Source: Microbacterium binotii (GTDB taxonomy: Bacteria > Actinomycetota > Actinomycetes > Actinomycetales > Microbacteriaceae). From it: a stretch of DNA of 64,000 bases. Made by a program: the position numbers and the translations under genes. The notes under the pieces were generated by a model. That model did no database searches. It worked only from the letters and a program-made list of their open reading frames with translations, and had not been told where the DNA came from. Shown here one piece after another: positions 32,090 to 41,593 of this stretch. The stretch spans positions 558,001 to 622,000 of the forward strand of contig NZ_CP090347.1 of assembly GCF_021398715.1 (NCBI RefSeq), written 5' to 3'. How positions within the stretch are numbered: position 1 is the stretch's first letter; each line of letters opens with the position of its first letter.

Positions 32090-33403
32090 ATGGCACGCAT
32101 CACATCACGCACCACACACCGCTCCCTCATCCTGCTCGGCGGCGTCGCCGTGGCCGCCCTCGCCCTCAGCGCCTGCTCGGGCGGCGGCGGGAGCACGGAG
32201 GACTCCAACACCCTGACGCTCTGGCACTACGAGGGCGAAGACAGCGCCATGGGCAAGGCATGGGACGAGGCGATCAAGGTCTTCGAGGACGAGACCGGCG
32301 CCAAGGTCGACTTCGAGGCCAAGGGCTTCGAGCAGATCCGCTCCACCGCCAGCCAGGTCCTGAACTCCGACGAGGCGCCGGACATCATGGAGTACAACAA
32401 GGGCAATGCGACCGCGGGCCTGCTGGCCAGCCAGGGGCTGCTCACCGACATCACGTCGGCGGTCGAGGAGAACGGCTGGGCCGACAAGCTCGCCCCGTCG
32501 CTGCAGACAACGGCCCGTTACAGCGAGGACGGCGTCATGGGCGGCGACGCCTGGTACGGCGTCCCGAACTACGGCGAGTTCGTCACGGTCTACTACAACA
32601 AGCAGGCCTTCGCGGATGCGGGTCTCGAAGTGCCGACGACCTACGACGAGTTCGTGAAGGTGCTCGACGCGTTCGTCGCCAAGGGCATCACCCCGCTCGC
32701 CGAGGCGGGTGCGGAGTACCCGCTCGGACAGCTCTGGTACCAGCTGGCGCTGAGCAAGGCCGACCGCTCGTGGGTCGACGACTACCAGCTGTACAAGAAC
32801 CCGGTCGACTGGAACGACGAGCCCATCACCTACGCGACCGACACCCTCAAGGAGTACGTCGACGCCGGCTACATCTCCCCGGACGTGGCGGGCATGAAGG
32901 CGGAGGATGCGGGCACCGCGTTCATCGCCGGCAACTACCCGATCTTCGTGTCCGGCAGCTGGTGGTACGGCCGCTTCACCGAGGAGATCAGCGGGTACGA
33001 CTGGGGCATCTTCAACTTCCCCGGCAGCAAGCTGAGCCTCGGCTCCTCGGGAAACCTGTGGGTCGTTCCGGAGAACGCGAAGAACAAGGATCTGGCCTAC
33101 AAGTTCATCGACATCACGCTGCGCCCCGAGATCCAGGCGATCATCGGCAACAACGGCGGCGTTCCGGTGGCGGCGAACGAGTCCGACATCACGGATGAGA
33201 AGAGCAAGGAGCTCATCACCGCGTTCAACTCGATCCTCGACTCCGACGGCCTCTCGTTCTATCCGGACTGGCCCACGCCGACGTTCTACGACACCCTCGT
33301 CGCCCAGCTGCAGAACCTCGCCAACGGCAGCTCGACGCCCGAGCAGGTGCAGACCGGACTCGGTGACGAGTACGAGTCGTACGTCTCGAGCCTGCGCGGC
33401 TGA
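32090..33403 (+). CDS. ABC transporter sugar-binding lipoprotein
   Basis: The product has 437 residues from ATG 32090, nine bases after GGAG. An ATG at 32072 lacks a ribosome site. The signal peptide ends with the lipobox LSAC (Cys near residue 30) and a Gly/Ser linker, so the protein is membrane-anchored outside the cell. The mature part fits solute-binding family 1 (for example YYNKQAFADAGLEVPTTYDE, and a late FPGSKLSLG region). It delivers an oligosaccharide to the two permeases downstream. No ATPase is encoded here, so a shared MsiK-like ATPase is likely. Confidence 0.92.
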   Translation: MARITSRTTHRSLILLGGVAVAALALSACSGGGGSTEDSNTLTLWHYEGEDSAMGKAWDEAIKVFEDETGAKVDFEAKGFEQIRSTASQVLNSDEAPDIMEYNKGNATAGLLASQGLLTDITSAVEENGWADKLAPSLQTTARYSEDGVMGGDAWYGVPNYGEFVTVYYNKQAFADAGLEVPTTYDEFVKVLDAFVAKGITPLAEAGAEYPLGQLWYQLALSKADRSWVDDYQLYKNPVDWNDEPITYATDTLKEYVDAGYISPDVAGMKAEDAGTAFIAGNYPIFVSGSWWYGRFTEEISGYDWGIFNFPGSKLSLGSSGNLWVVPENAKNKDLAYKFIDITLRPEIQAIIGNNGGVPVAANESDITDEKSKELITAFNSILDSDGLSFYPDWPTPTFYDTLVAQLQNLANGSSTPEQVQTGLGDEYESYVSSLRG

Positions 33404-33408
33404 CCGCC

Positions 33409-33440
33409 GGTGGCGGAGGGGCAACCGCCCCTCCGCCACC
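33409..33440 (+). terminator. Intra-operon hairpin after the binding-protein gene
   Basis: A perfect 14-bp stem GGTGGCGGAGGGGC with an AACC loop starts six bases after the stop and 32 bases before the first permease. There is no T-tract. It probably stabilises or partly terminates the message, so the binding protein is made in excess over the permeases. Confidence 0.75.
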
Positions 33441-33471
33441 CCCATCCCTTCGACCAAGTGAGGAGACGGTC

Positions 33472-34452
33472 ATGTCCGCCGTCCCGTTCGTGCGGCCGCC
33501 CAGAGCGCGGCGCGCCAAGCCCCTGCCCGAGGAGCCGCTGATCCCGCAGCGCGGGCGCGGATCCGCCGGCTACTGGCTCTACCTCGTCCCCGGCCTGATC
33601 CTGCTGAGCGTCGTGATCCTGATCCCGCTCGTGTGGAACATCTACCTCTCGTTCACGAGCTGGCGCGGCATCAAGCCGCCGGAGTGGATCGGTGTCGAGA
33701 ACTGGGTGCGTCTGTTCGGCGACACCAAGTTCTGGACGTCGTTCGGCAACAGCATCTGGATGATCGTCGCCATGGTGATCCTGCCCACGGTGCTGGGCCT
33801 CATCATCGCCGCGCTCCTCTTCGACGTCGTCGGCCGCAAGTACGGCGGGCGTCTCGCGAGCTTCCTGCGCGCGACCTACTATCTTCCGCAGATCCTCCCT
33901 GCGGCCATCGCCGGCATCGTCATCGGCTGGGTGCTGCGCCCCGACGACGGCGCCCTCAACACGATCCTCGAGAGCATCGGGCTCGGATCCCTCGCACACA
34001 ACTGGCTCGGCAGCCCCGACACGGCGCTCGGCGCGATCATGGTCGTGCTCGTCTGGGTGCAGCTCGGGTATCCGATCGTCGTCTTCATGGCCGCCCTGCA
34101 GCGCGTCGACCCCGAGCTCTACGAAGCCGCCGAGCTCGACGGCGCGAACTGGTTCCAGCGCTTCCGCTCGATCACGATGAGCATCATCCGCCCGGAGATC
34201 TTCGTCGTCACCCTCACGTGCACGATCGCCGCCCTCAAAGTCTTCGGCCCGGTCTACGTGCTGACCCGCGGCGGCCCCGGCACCTCGACGATCGTGCCCG
34301 CCTACTACGCCTACAGCGAGTTCTTCCAGGCCCAGCAGGTCGGCTACGGCGCCACCATCGCCACCGCACTCACCATCGTCATCGCGATCGTCGCCGTGCT
34401 CTTCATCCGCGCGCAGAACGCGGCGGAGCGCAAGGAAAGGGAGGGTCGCTGA
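33472..34452 (+). CDS. ABC sugar transporter permease (MalF/UgpA type)
   Basis: The 326-residue protein starts at ATG 33472 behind GAGGAG. After a basic N-terminal tail, six hydrophobic helices are visible. The cytoplasmic EAA loop is YEAAELDGANWFQRFRSITM, the site that contacts the ATPase. It forms a heterodimer with the next gene product, whose ATG overlaps its stop by one base. Confidence 0.92.
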   Translation: MSAVPFVRPPRARRAKPLPEEPLIPQRGRGSAGYWLYLVPGLILLSVVILIPLVWNIYLSFTSWRGIKPPEWIGVENWVRLFGDTKFWTSFGNSIWMIVAMVILPTVLGLIIAALLFDVVGRKYGGRLASFLRATYYLPQILPAAIAGIVIGWVLRPDDGALNTILESIGLGSLAHNWLGSPDTALGAIMVVLVWVQLGYPIVVFMAALQRVDPELYEAAELDGANWFQRFRSITMSIIRPEIFVVTLTCTIAALKVFGPVYVLTRGGPGTSTIVPAYYAYSEFFQAQQVGYGATIATALTIVIAIVAVLFIRAQNAAERKEREGR

Positions 34453-35360
34453 TGGCCGTCACCATGGCTGTGACCACCACGAAAGACGAGGGGCGTCGCG
34501 CCCCGCGCACGCCGCGTCGCGGTCGCGGGGGCATGACCCGCCCGCGCGGCATCGACTGGCTGATGCTCGCCTTCGTCATCGTCGGGGCGATCGTCGTGAT
34601 CGCGCCGTTCTACCTGATCCTCGTGAACTCGTTCAAGTCGCCCGCCGACTACTCGAACGGGGGACCCCTCGCCCTGCCCAGCCAGATCGACTTCACGGGT
34701 CTCGCCGCGTTCTGGGAGCGCGTCAACTTCCCCGAGAAGGTGTGGAACTCGTTCTTCATCTCCGGGATGGTGGCGCTGCTGGCCGTGCTCATCTCGGTGC
34801 TGAACGCGTTCGCGATCGGCATCGGCCGGGTACGCGGGCGCAGCTGGATCGTGCTGCTGTTCCTGCTCGCCAACCTCCTGCCCCAGGAGGCGCTGCTGTA
34901 CCCGCTCTACTACCTCTCCAAGGCGGTCGGGCTCTACAACAACGTGTGGTCGGTGATCATCATCTTCACGGTGATCCAGGCGGCCTTCGGCACGTACCTG
35001 CTCGCGTCGGTCTACGGCACCTTCCCCAAGGAGGTCCTGGAGGCCGCCGCGATGGACGGCGCAAGCCGCTGGCAGATCCTGTGGCGCGTCGTCTTCCCGA
35101 TCAGCCGTCCGACGCTGTCGGTGCTCGTCATCTTCTTCTTCATCTGGACGTGGAACGAGTTCCTCATCCCGCTGACCTTCCTGGTGTCGAACGCCAACCA
35201 GACCGTGCCGGTCGCGATCAGCGTCCTGCAGGGCGACCGGCTCATGGACGTCACCACGACCAGCGCCTCGGCCCTCCTGGGTCTGATCCCCACCCTTCTC
35301 TTCTTCCTCATCTTCCAGCGCACCCTCACGCGCGGCATCACCGCAGGAGCAGTCAAGTAA
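34452..35360 (+). CDS. ABC sugar transporter permease (MalG/UgpE type)
   Basis: The 302-residue protein starts at ATG 34452, overlapping the previous TGA, with AGGGAGG upstream. Six membrane helices and the EAA loop LEAAAMDGASRWQILWRVVF match the MalG-type partner. Together with the preceding permease it forms the import channel. Its TAA shares a base with the start codon of the alpha-xylosidase gene, so translation is coupled along the operon. Confidence 0.92.
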   Translation: MAVTMAVTTTKDEGRRAPRTPRRGRGGMTRPRGIDWLMLAFVIVGAIVVIAPFYLILVNSFKSPADYSNGGPLALPSQIDFTGLAAFWERVNFPEKVWNSFFISGMVALLAVLISVLNAFAIGIGRVRGRSWIVLLFLLANLLPQEALLYPLYYLSKAVGLYNNVWSVIIIFTVIQAAFGTYLLASVYGTFPKEVLEAAAMDGASRWQILWRVVFPISRPTLSVLVIFFFIWTWNEFLIPLTFLVSNANQTVPVAISVLQGDRLMDVTTTSASALLGLIPTLLFFLIFQRTLTRGITAGAVK

Positions 35361-37585
35361 TGAAGTTCACCGATGGTTTCTGGCAGCTGCGCCCCGGGGT
35401 CACCGCCCTGTACGCGCAGGAGGCGTACGACATCTGGGAGACCGACACGCCCGACGGCCCCGGGCTGGTGATCACCGCGCCGACGAAGGTCATCGAACGC
35501 CGGGGGGACACCCTGAACCGTGCGACGCTGACGGTCACGCTCTCCTCGCCCGCCGAGGGAGTGGTGCGCGTGCGCATCGTCCACCACGACGGCGGCACGC
35601 CGCCGCTGTCCTTCGGCATCGCGGCCGCGTCCGGCACCGCCGAGGTCGAGGCGGATGCGGCGGGCGCGCGCCTGCGCACCGGATCCCTCATCGCGCGCAT
35701 CGCCGCGGGGGCACCGTGGTCGCTCGATTTCTTCTCCGGCGAGAAGCGTCTGACCGGCAGCGGACACAAGGCGCAGGGGTACATCGCCCTCGCCGATGAT
35801 GCGCAGGTCGACCCGGGGATCGTCGACAACGCCAGGGCCGGGGGCAGCAGCGCCCGCGCGCACACGTTCGTCCACGAGCAGCTCGATCTCGGCGTCGGCG
35901 AGCTCATCTACGGTCTCGGTGAGCGCTTCGGCCCCGTCGTCAAGAACGGACAGAGTGTCGAGATCTGGAACGCCGACGGCGGCACCTCCAGCGAGCAGGC
36001 CTACAAGAACGTCCCGTTCTACGTCTCCAGCCGCGGCTACGGCGTGCTGGTGAACGATCCCGGACACGTCTCCTACGAGATCGGCTCCGAGACGGTCGAG
36101 CGGGTGCAGTTCTCCGTGCCCGGCGAGGTGCTCGAGTACTTCGTGATCGACGGCCCGACGCCCAAGGACGTGCTGACGCGCTACACCGCGCTCACCGGGC
36201 GTCCGCCGATCGTTCCCGCCTGGTCGTACGGGCTGTGGCTCTCCACGAGCTTCACGACGGACTACGACGAGGCGACCGTCACGTCGTTCATCGACGAGAT
36301 GGCCGCGCGCCAGCTGCCGGTGTCCGTCTTCCACTTCGACTGCTTCTGGATGCGCGAGTTCAACTGGTCGGACTTCGAGTGGGACCCGCGGGTGTTCCCC
36401 GACCCCGACGGGATGCTGCGGCGACTGCACGAGCGCGACCTCCGCGTGTGCGTGTGGATCAACCCGTACATCGCCCAGCGCTCGCCGCTGTTCGCCGAGG
36501 CGGCCGCACAGGGCTTCCTCGTGCGGCGCGCGGACGGCTCGGTCTGGCAATGGGACCTCTGGCAGGCGGGCATGGGGCTCGTGGACTTCACGAATCCCGA
36601 CGCGACCCTGTGGTATCAGGACAAGCTGCGGGCTCTCGTCGCGCAGGGCGTCGACTGCTTCAAGACCGACTTCGGTGAGCGCATCCCGCTGGAGGTCGTC
36701 TACGCCGACGGCAGCGCTCCCGACCGGATGCACAACCTCTACACCCACCTGTACAACACGGCCGTGCACGAGGTGCTCGTCGAGGCGCGCGGCGCGGACG
36801 ACGCGGTGCTGTTCGCGCGGTCGGCGACCGCCGGAGGGCAGTCCATGCCGGTGCACTGGGGCGGCGACAGCACGTCGACCTTCGTGTCGATGGCGGAGAC
36901 GCTCCGCGGGGGTCTCTCGCTCGCGTGGAGCGGCTTCGCGCACTGGAGCCACGACATCGGAGGGTTCGAGGGCACCCCCGATCCCGAGGTGTTCAAGCGC
37001 TGGACGGCCTTCGGCCTGTTGAGCTCCCACAGCCGCTTCCACGGCTCGGAGTCGTACCGCGTGCCGTGGAACTTCGACGACGAGGCGGTCGAGGTCACGC
37101 GCATCTTCACGCAGCTGAAGATGCGGCTCATGCCGTACCTGTTCCAGCGCGGCGTGGAGGCCGCATCCGACGGCGTGCCGCTGCTGCGCCCGATGGCGAT
37201 GGAGTTCCCCGAGGACCCCACCTGCGCCCACCTCGATCGGCAGTACATGCTCGGCGGCGACCTGCTGGTCGCGCCGGTGTTCTCCGCGGACGGCGAGGTG
37301 GAGTTCTATCTGCCCGACGGCGAGTGGACACACCTGCTGACGGGAGAGAGCGCGACGGGCGGGTGGCGCCGCGAGCGTCACGGCGTCGAGTCGCTTCCGC
37401 TGTACGTGCGCCCCGGCGCCGTCCTGCCCTGGGGTGCTCGCGACGACCGCCCTGACTACGATTACCTCGAGGGGCTGACGCTGCGGGTGTTCCCCGGCGG
37501 AGAAGGCGTCGCCGAGGTGCTCGTGACCACGCCCGACGGACGCAGCGAGACGCTGCGCGCAGACCTTGCGGAGGTGACCCGATGA
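35360..37585 (+). CDS. Alpha-xylosidase-like glycoside hydrolase family 31
   Basis: The 741-residue cytosolic enzyme (no signal peptide) starts at ATG 35360. GH31 signatures are clear: the nucleophile Asp near 436 lies in [11 protein letters not shown], and the acid/base Asp near 503 in HWGGDS. The sequences [19 protein letters not shown] and KTDFGERIP match YicI-type alpha-xylosidases rather than alpha-glucosidases. It would release alpha-xylose from isoprimeverose-type xyloglucan fragments. Its neighbours are a sugar importer and a GH1 beta-glucosidase, which support this. Confidence 0.9.
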   Translation: MKFTDGFWQLRPGVTALYAQEAYDIWETDTPDGPGLVITAPTKVIERRGDTLNRATLTVTLSSPAEGVVRVRIVHHDGGTPPLSFGIAAASGTAEVEADAAGARLRTGSLIARIAAGAPWSLDFFSGEKRLTGSGHKAQGYIALADDAQVDPGIVDNARAGGSSARAHTFVHEQLDLGVGELIYGLGERFGPVVKNGQSVEIWNADGGTSSEQAYKNVPFYVSSRGYGVLVNDPGHVSYEIGSETVERVQFSVPGEVLEYFVIDGPTPKDVLTRYTALTGRPPIVPAWSYGLWLSTSFTTDYDEATVTSFIDEMAARQLPVSVFHFDCFWMREFNWSDFEWDPRVFPDPDGMLRRLHERDLRVCVWINPYIAQRSPLFAEAAAQGFLVRRADGSVWQWDLWQAGMGLVDFTNPDATLWYQDKLRALVAQGVDCFKTDFGERIPLEVVYADGSAPDRMHNLYTHLYNTAVHEVLVEARGADDAVLFARSATAGGQSMPVHWGGDSTSTFVSMAETLRGGLSLAWSGFAHWSHDIGGFEGTPDPEVFKRWTAFGLLSSHSRFHGSESYRVPWNFDDEAVEVTRIFTQLKMRLMPYLFQRGVEAASDGVPLLRPMAMEFPEDPTCAHLDRQYMLGGDLLVAPVFSADGEVEFYLPDGEWTHLLTGESATGGWRRERHGVESLPLYVRPGAVLPWGARDDRPDYDYLEGLTLRVFPGGEGVAEVLVTTPDGRSETLRADLAEVTR

Positions 37586-39027
37586 GCGCGGGCAACGCGG
37601 ATTTCCGAGACAGCGGCCTGGTGTTCCCTCCCGGCTTCACGTTCGGGTCGGCGACGGCCTCGTACCAGGTGGAGGGGGCGGCCGCAGAGGACGGTCGCGG
37701 CCCCTCGATCTGGGACACCTTCAGCCACACGCCCGGGCGGGTGTGGAACGGCGACACCGGTGATGTGGCGTGCGACCACTACCACCGCTGGGAGAGCGAC
37801 CTCGACCTGATGGCGGAGCTGGGACTGGACGCCTACCGGTTCTCGATCGCGTGGCCGCGGATCATGCCCACCGGCACGGGCGAGGTCAACCGTGCCGGCA
37901 TCGATTTCTACTCGCGGCTCGTCGACGGGCTCCTCGAGCGCGGGATCCGTCCCGTGGCGACCCTCTACCACTGGGACCTGCCGCAGCCGCTGGAGGACGC
38001 GGGCGGGTGGCCCGTCCGGGCGACCGCCGACGCCTTCGAGCGCTACGCCGAGGTCATGGGTGCAGCGCTCGGCGACCGGGTGCACACCTGGACGACCCTG
38101 AACGAGCCGTGGTGCTCGGCCTACCTCGGCTACGGCCAGGGCGGTCACGCCCCCGGCCGCCACGAGCCCGCGGCGGCGCTCGCCGCCGTGCACCACCTCA
38201 ACCTCGCCCACGGCCTGGCCGTCCGGGCGCTGCGTGCGACCTCGACGGGCGATCCGCAGTACTCCGTCACCCTCAACTTCCACGTCCTGCGCGGCGTGGG
38301 CGAGCGGTCGGGGGAGGCGGTGCGTCGCATCGACGCGCTCGCGAACCGCGCGTTCACGCATCCCATGCTGAAGGGCGAGTACCCCGCCGATCTGCTGGAG
38401 GACACCGCATCCGTCACGGACTGGTCGTTCGTGCAGGACGGCGACCTGGAGCGGATCAACCAGCCGATCGACGTGCTCGGGGTCAACTACTACTCGACGG
38501 CGACCGTGCGCCTGTGGGACGGCTCCTCGCCGCGCCAGCAGAACGACGGACACAAGGCGAGCGCGGGCGGGACGGCCTGGCCCGGCAGCGACCAGCTCGT
38601 CGAGTTCGTCGAGCAGCCGGGTCCGTACACGGAGATGGGCTGGAACATCGCGCCGGAAGGACTCGAGGAGCTGCTGCTGGCGCTTCGCGACGAGTTCCCC
38701 GCGCAGCCGCTCATGATCACGGAGAACGGCGCCGCCTTCGCGGACGACGTCGCGCCCGACGGGGCGGTGCACGACGTCGAGCGCGTCGACTACCTGCAGC
38801 GTCACCTCACCGCCGCGCACCGTGCGCTCGACCAGGGCGTGGACCTCCGCGGGTACTTCGTGTGGTCGCTGCTCGACAATTTCGAGTGGGGCTACGGCTA
38901 CGCCAAGCGGTTCGGCGTGGTGCGCGTCGACTTCGACACCCTCGAGCGCACCGTCAAGGACTCGGGGCTTTGGTACCGGCGTCTCGCACGAACCCGTGCG
39001 ATCCCGGCCGCCGACGAGCTCGGTTGA
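37582..39027 (+). CDS. GH1 beta-glucosidase
   Basis: The 481-residue enzyme starts at ATG 37582, overlapping the previous TGA (ATGA), with GGAGGTGA upstream. The GH1 acid/base Glu175 lies in TLNEPW and the nucleophile Glu381 in ITENG. The N-terminal motif [16 protein letters not shown] is also standard. There is no signal peptide, so it acts on imported sugars, probably cutting beta-glucosidic bonds after or before the alpha-xylosidase. It is the last gene of the operon. Confidence 0.94.
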   Translation: MSAGNADFRDSGLVFPPGFTFGSATASYQVEGAAAEDGRGPSIWDTFSHTPGRVWNGDTGDVACDHYHRWESDLDLMAELGLDAYRFSIAWPRIMPTGTGEVNRAGIDFYSRLVDGLLERGIRPVATLYHWDLPQPLEDAGGWPVRATADAFERYAEVMGAALGDRVHTWTTLNEPWCSAYLGYGQGGHAPGRHEPAAALAAVHHLNLAHGLAVRALRATSTGDPQYSVTLNFHVLRGVGERSGEAVRRIDALANRAFTHPMLKGEYPADLLEDTASVTDWSFVQDGDLERINQPIDVLGVNYYSTATVRLWDGSSPRQQNDGHKASAGGTAWPGSDQLVEFVEQPGPYTEMGWNIAPEGLEELLLALRDEFPAQPLMITENGAAFADDVAPDGAVHDVERVDYLQRHLTAAHRALDQGVDLRGYFVWSLLDNFEWGYGYAKRFGVVRVDFDTLERTVKDSGLWYRRLARTRAIPAADELG

Positions 39028-39067
39028 GACGGCCTCGGTCACCCCGCCGACGGCGTAGCCTGGCGGG

Positions 39068-39361
39068 GTGACCGAGTTCCGCTTCGAAGACCAGACGGAT
39101 GCCTCCCGCTACGCGCTGTACCTGGGCGACGACCTCGTGAGCGTCCTCGACTACCGCGACGACGGGCGCAGCGTCTCGATGACGCGGGCCTTCACGGTGC
39201 CGAGCTTCCGCGGCCACGGCTACGCGGGCGAGATCGTCGAGCGCGCCGTGAGCCTGCTCGAGCAGGCGGGCGACCGTCAGATCGTCCCGATGTGCTGGTA
39301 CGTCGCCGACTGGTTCGCCGCTCACCCCGAGCGCGCGGGCATCCTCCAGCAGCGCGTCTGA
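39068..39361 (+). CDS. Small GNAT-like N-acetyltransferase (YjdJ type)
   Basis: The 97-residue protein starts at GTG 39068, six bases after TAGCCT (39056-39061), a leaderless pattern. It fits the compact GNAT/YidJ family: VLDYRDDGRSVSMTRAFTVP, then the acetyl-CoA loop FRGHGYAGEIV and a final CWYVADWFAAHPE. The family's substrates are poorly known. It stands alone after the sugar operon. Confidence 0.85.
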   Translation: MTEFRFEDQTDASRYALYLGDDLVSVLDYRDDGRSVSMTRAFTVPSFRGHGYAGEIVERAVSLLEQAGDRQIVPMCWYVADWFAAHPERAGILQQRV

Positions 39362-39451
39362 GCGCTCTACCGTCGCCGTCCACAGGCGTCAATCCCTGAG
39401 GCCCTCCTCGTGCGTTCCGGGATGCTGGGACACGACGAAAGGGAGTGCGCC

Positions 39452-39634
39452 ATGGACCATCGCGATCTGCCCGAGGGCGTGATCAACGCCGACCCGCCCG
39501 GCGGCTGGGAGGGCACCTCCGACGAGGAGGCCGCCGAGCAGAACGAGCGCGCCGAGGCGTCGCCGGAACTGGTGGAGTCCGACGAGCCGTCGCAGGGCGC
39601 CGACCCCGACCTGGCGACGGGAGACACCGAATGA
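39452..39634 (+). CDS. Small acidic hypothetical protein (60 aa)
   Basis: ATG 39452 follows AAGGGAG by six bases. The peptide is hydrophilic, with many Asp, Glu, Pro and Gly, and has no hydrophobic core. Its final ATGA is shared with the next small gene, so the two are translationally coupled. No family is recognised. Similar in style to the small protein at 3225. Confidence 0.6.
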   Translation: MDHRDLPEGVINADPPGGWEGTSDEEAAEQNERAEASPELVESDEPSQGADPDLATGDTE

Positions 39635-39858
39635 CCACCGAATCGTTCCCCGAGGGCACACAGGACGAGCCCGTCATGGACCAGCACATCGCCACGCGCC
39701 AGGACAAGGTCGACGGGATCATCGCCCAGACGCGCGTCGACGTGAGGGGCCTGCCGATCGAGCGCGTCATCGACGTGCTGCGTCAGCGCTTCGACGACGC
39801 CGCCATCGAGACCGATGACGACGAACTCGCGCGCCTCGCGGAGCAGGTCAACGCCTGA
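39631..39858 (+). CDS. Small hypothetical protein (75 aa)
   Basis: It starts at ATG 39631, overlapping the previous stop. The last 50 residues (from HIATRQDKVDGIIAQTRVDV) look like a folded helical unit, ending in an acidic stretch. No family is recognised. The coupling to the acidic 60-residue protein suggests they act together. Confidence 0.6.
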   Translation: MTTESFPEGTQDEPVMDQHIATRQDKVDGIIAQTRVDVRGLPIERVIDVLRQRFDDAAIETDDDELARLAEQVNA

Positions 39859-39861
39859 TCC

Positions 39862-40350
39862 TCACGCGGCGGGCGTGCCCGGCGACTCGGCCACGACTGT
39901 CGCGAGGTCGTCGCCGAACGTGTAGCTGCCGTACGCCGTGCCGCCGCGAAGCACCGCGGGCAGCCAGCGGCGCGTGTCGTCCCACATCCGGTCGTAGGGC
40001 ACCTCGTCGAGCCCGAACCACGCCGGCACGATCTCGTCCGTCTCGACGGGCTCGACCACGGGCGCCCGGTAGACGAAGACGTGCGAGCGCTGCGACCAGC
40101 CGTCGCGGGAGGGGAAGCGGTAGACGAGCCGGCCCACCGGCTCCAGCAGAGCGCGATCGATCTCGAGCCCGGTCTCTTCCCGCACCTCGCGCACGGCCGC
40201 GTCGACGACGCTCTCGCCGGGTTCCGCGTTGCCGCCGATGCCCACGACGCGTCCCAGACCCATGCCCGTGCGCTTGTAGCCGAGCAGCACCTGCGCATCC
40301 GACGCGTGCCCGCGCAGGATGTAGACGACGCAGACGTCGCGGATGGCCAT
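39862..40350 (-). CDS. NUDIX hydrolase (MutT-like)
   Basis: The 162-residue protein starts at ATG 40350, seven bases after TAAGGT (40363-40358). The Nudix box is complete: GGNAEPGESVVDAA and REVREETGLEI (about residues 38-62), which binds the metal and pyrophosphate. It resembles 8-oxo-dGTP diphosphatases, so nucleotide-pool cleaning is plausible. It is divergent from sbcD, which also concerns DNA maintenance. Confidence 0.88.
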   Translation of the reverse strand: MAIRDVCVVYILRGHASDAQVLLGYKRTGMGLGRVVGIGGNAEPGESVVDAAVREVREETGLEIDRALLEPVGRLVYRFPSRDGWSQRSHVFVYRAPVVEPVETDEIVPAWFGLDEVPYDRMWDDTRRWLPAVLRGGTAYGSYTFGDDLATVVAESPGTPAA

Positions 40351-40432
40351 GCCCGCCACCTTACGGCGGCAATGTTTCGGAACTGTGGCGAGGGTCCGAC
40401 ACCGTGTCCGAGGCCGCCCGTACCGTGAACAC

Positions 40433-41593
40433 ATGCGGATCCTGCACACCTCGGACTGGCACATCGGGCGTACCTTCCACGGTTACACCACGATCGACGC
40501 CCTGCGCGGTGTGCTGAGCGAGATGGTGTCGATCGTGCGCGAGGAGGCGATCGATCTCGTCATCGTGGCCGGCGACGTCTTCGACTCGGCAGCCCCCGCC
40601 CCCGAGTGCTACACCCTGCTCACCGACGCGCTCGTCGGGCTGCGCGAGGCCGGGGCGCAGGTCATCGTCACGAGCGGCAACCACGACTCGGCCGCACGTC
40701 TCGGCTTCCAGGCGCGGCTGCTGCGCGACGGGATCCACGTGCTCACCGATCCCACCCGCCTGGCCGCGCCCATCACGGTCGTAGACGCGCACGGTCCGGT
40801 GCACGTCTACGGCATCCCCTACCTCGCCCCGGCGCAGGTGCGTCACCTGTGGCCCGAGGCCGAACTGCGCACCCAGGCGCAGACCCTGCAGCACGCGATG
40901 GATCTCGTGCGTGCCGACCGCGCCGAGCGCGGCGGTCGCTCGGTCGTCGTCTCGCACTGCTTCGCGGCGGGGATCGAGGCGACGCCGGGGCTCGAACGTG
41001 AGATCCGGCAGGGGTCTCTCGACGTCGTGCCCCTGGCGGTGTTCGACGGGCCCGACTACGTCGCGCTCGGCCACATCCACGGTCGTCAGCAGCTCAGCGA
41101 CCGCGTGCGCTACGCGGGTGCGCCGCTGCACTACGGCTTCGGTGAGAAGGGGCGTCGTCGAGGCGTCTGGATCGTCGACCTCGACGAGGCGGGGCTCGCG
41201 TCGGTCACCTGGCGCGACGTGAGCGTCCCGCGGCGCCTCGAGGTGCTGCGCGCACCCCTGGACGACCTGCTCACCGATCCGCGCTACGCCGACGCCGAGT
41301 CGGCGTGGGTGAGCGCCGAGTACACCGACGCGCTGCCGCAGCGCGACGTCATGCGCCGGCTGCAGCAGCGGTTCCCGTTCTGCGCGAGCGTGGCGCACGT
41401 ACCCGACCGGGCCGGTGCCGGGCAGGTAGCCAGCTACGTTCAGCGTGTCCGTCAGGCACGCAGCGACCGCGAGCTCATCGATGCGTTCCTCGGGCACGTC
41501 CGCGAGGGCGAAGCCGCGTCGCCCGCCGAGGCTGAACTGCTGCGCACCATGCTCGCCGAGAAGCAGGACGCCCTCGTCGAGGCCGGGGCGTGA
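40433..41593 (+). CDS. sbcD: Exonuclease SbcCD subunit D
   Basis: The 386-residue nuclease starts at ATG 40433, six bases after TACCGT (40421-40426). Metallophosphoesterase motifs are all present: TSDWHIG (residues 6-12), AGDVFDSA, SGNHDSA and the later GHIHG. This is the Mre11-type subunit of SbcCD, which cuts hairpins and double-strand ends. Its last four bases (GTGA) form the start of sbcC. Confidence 0.95.
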   Translation: MRILHTSDWHIGRTFHGYTTIDALRGVLSEMVSIVREEAIDLVIVAGDVFDSAAPAPECYTLLTDALVGLREAGAQVIVTSGNHDSAARLGFQARLLRDGIHVLTDPTRLAAPITVVDAHGPVHVYGIPYLAPAQVRHLWPEAELRTQAQTLQHAMDLVRADRAERGGRSVVVSHCFAAGIEATPGLEREIRQGSLDVVPLAVFDGPDYVALGHIHGRQQLSDRVRYAGAPLHYGFGEKGRRRGVWIVDLDEAGLASVTWRDVSVPRRLEVLRAPLDDLLTDPRYADAESAWVSAEYTDALPQRDVMRRLQQRFPFCASVAHVPDRAGAGQVASYVQRVRQARSDRELIDAFLGHVREGEAASPAEAELLRTMLAEKQDALVEAGA

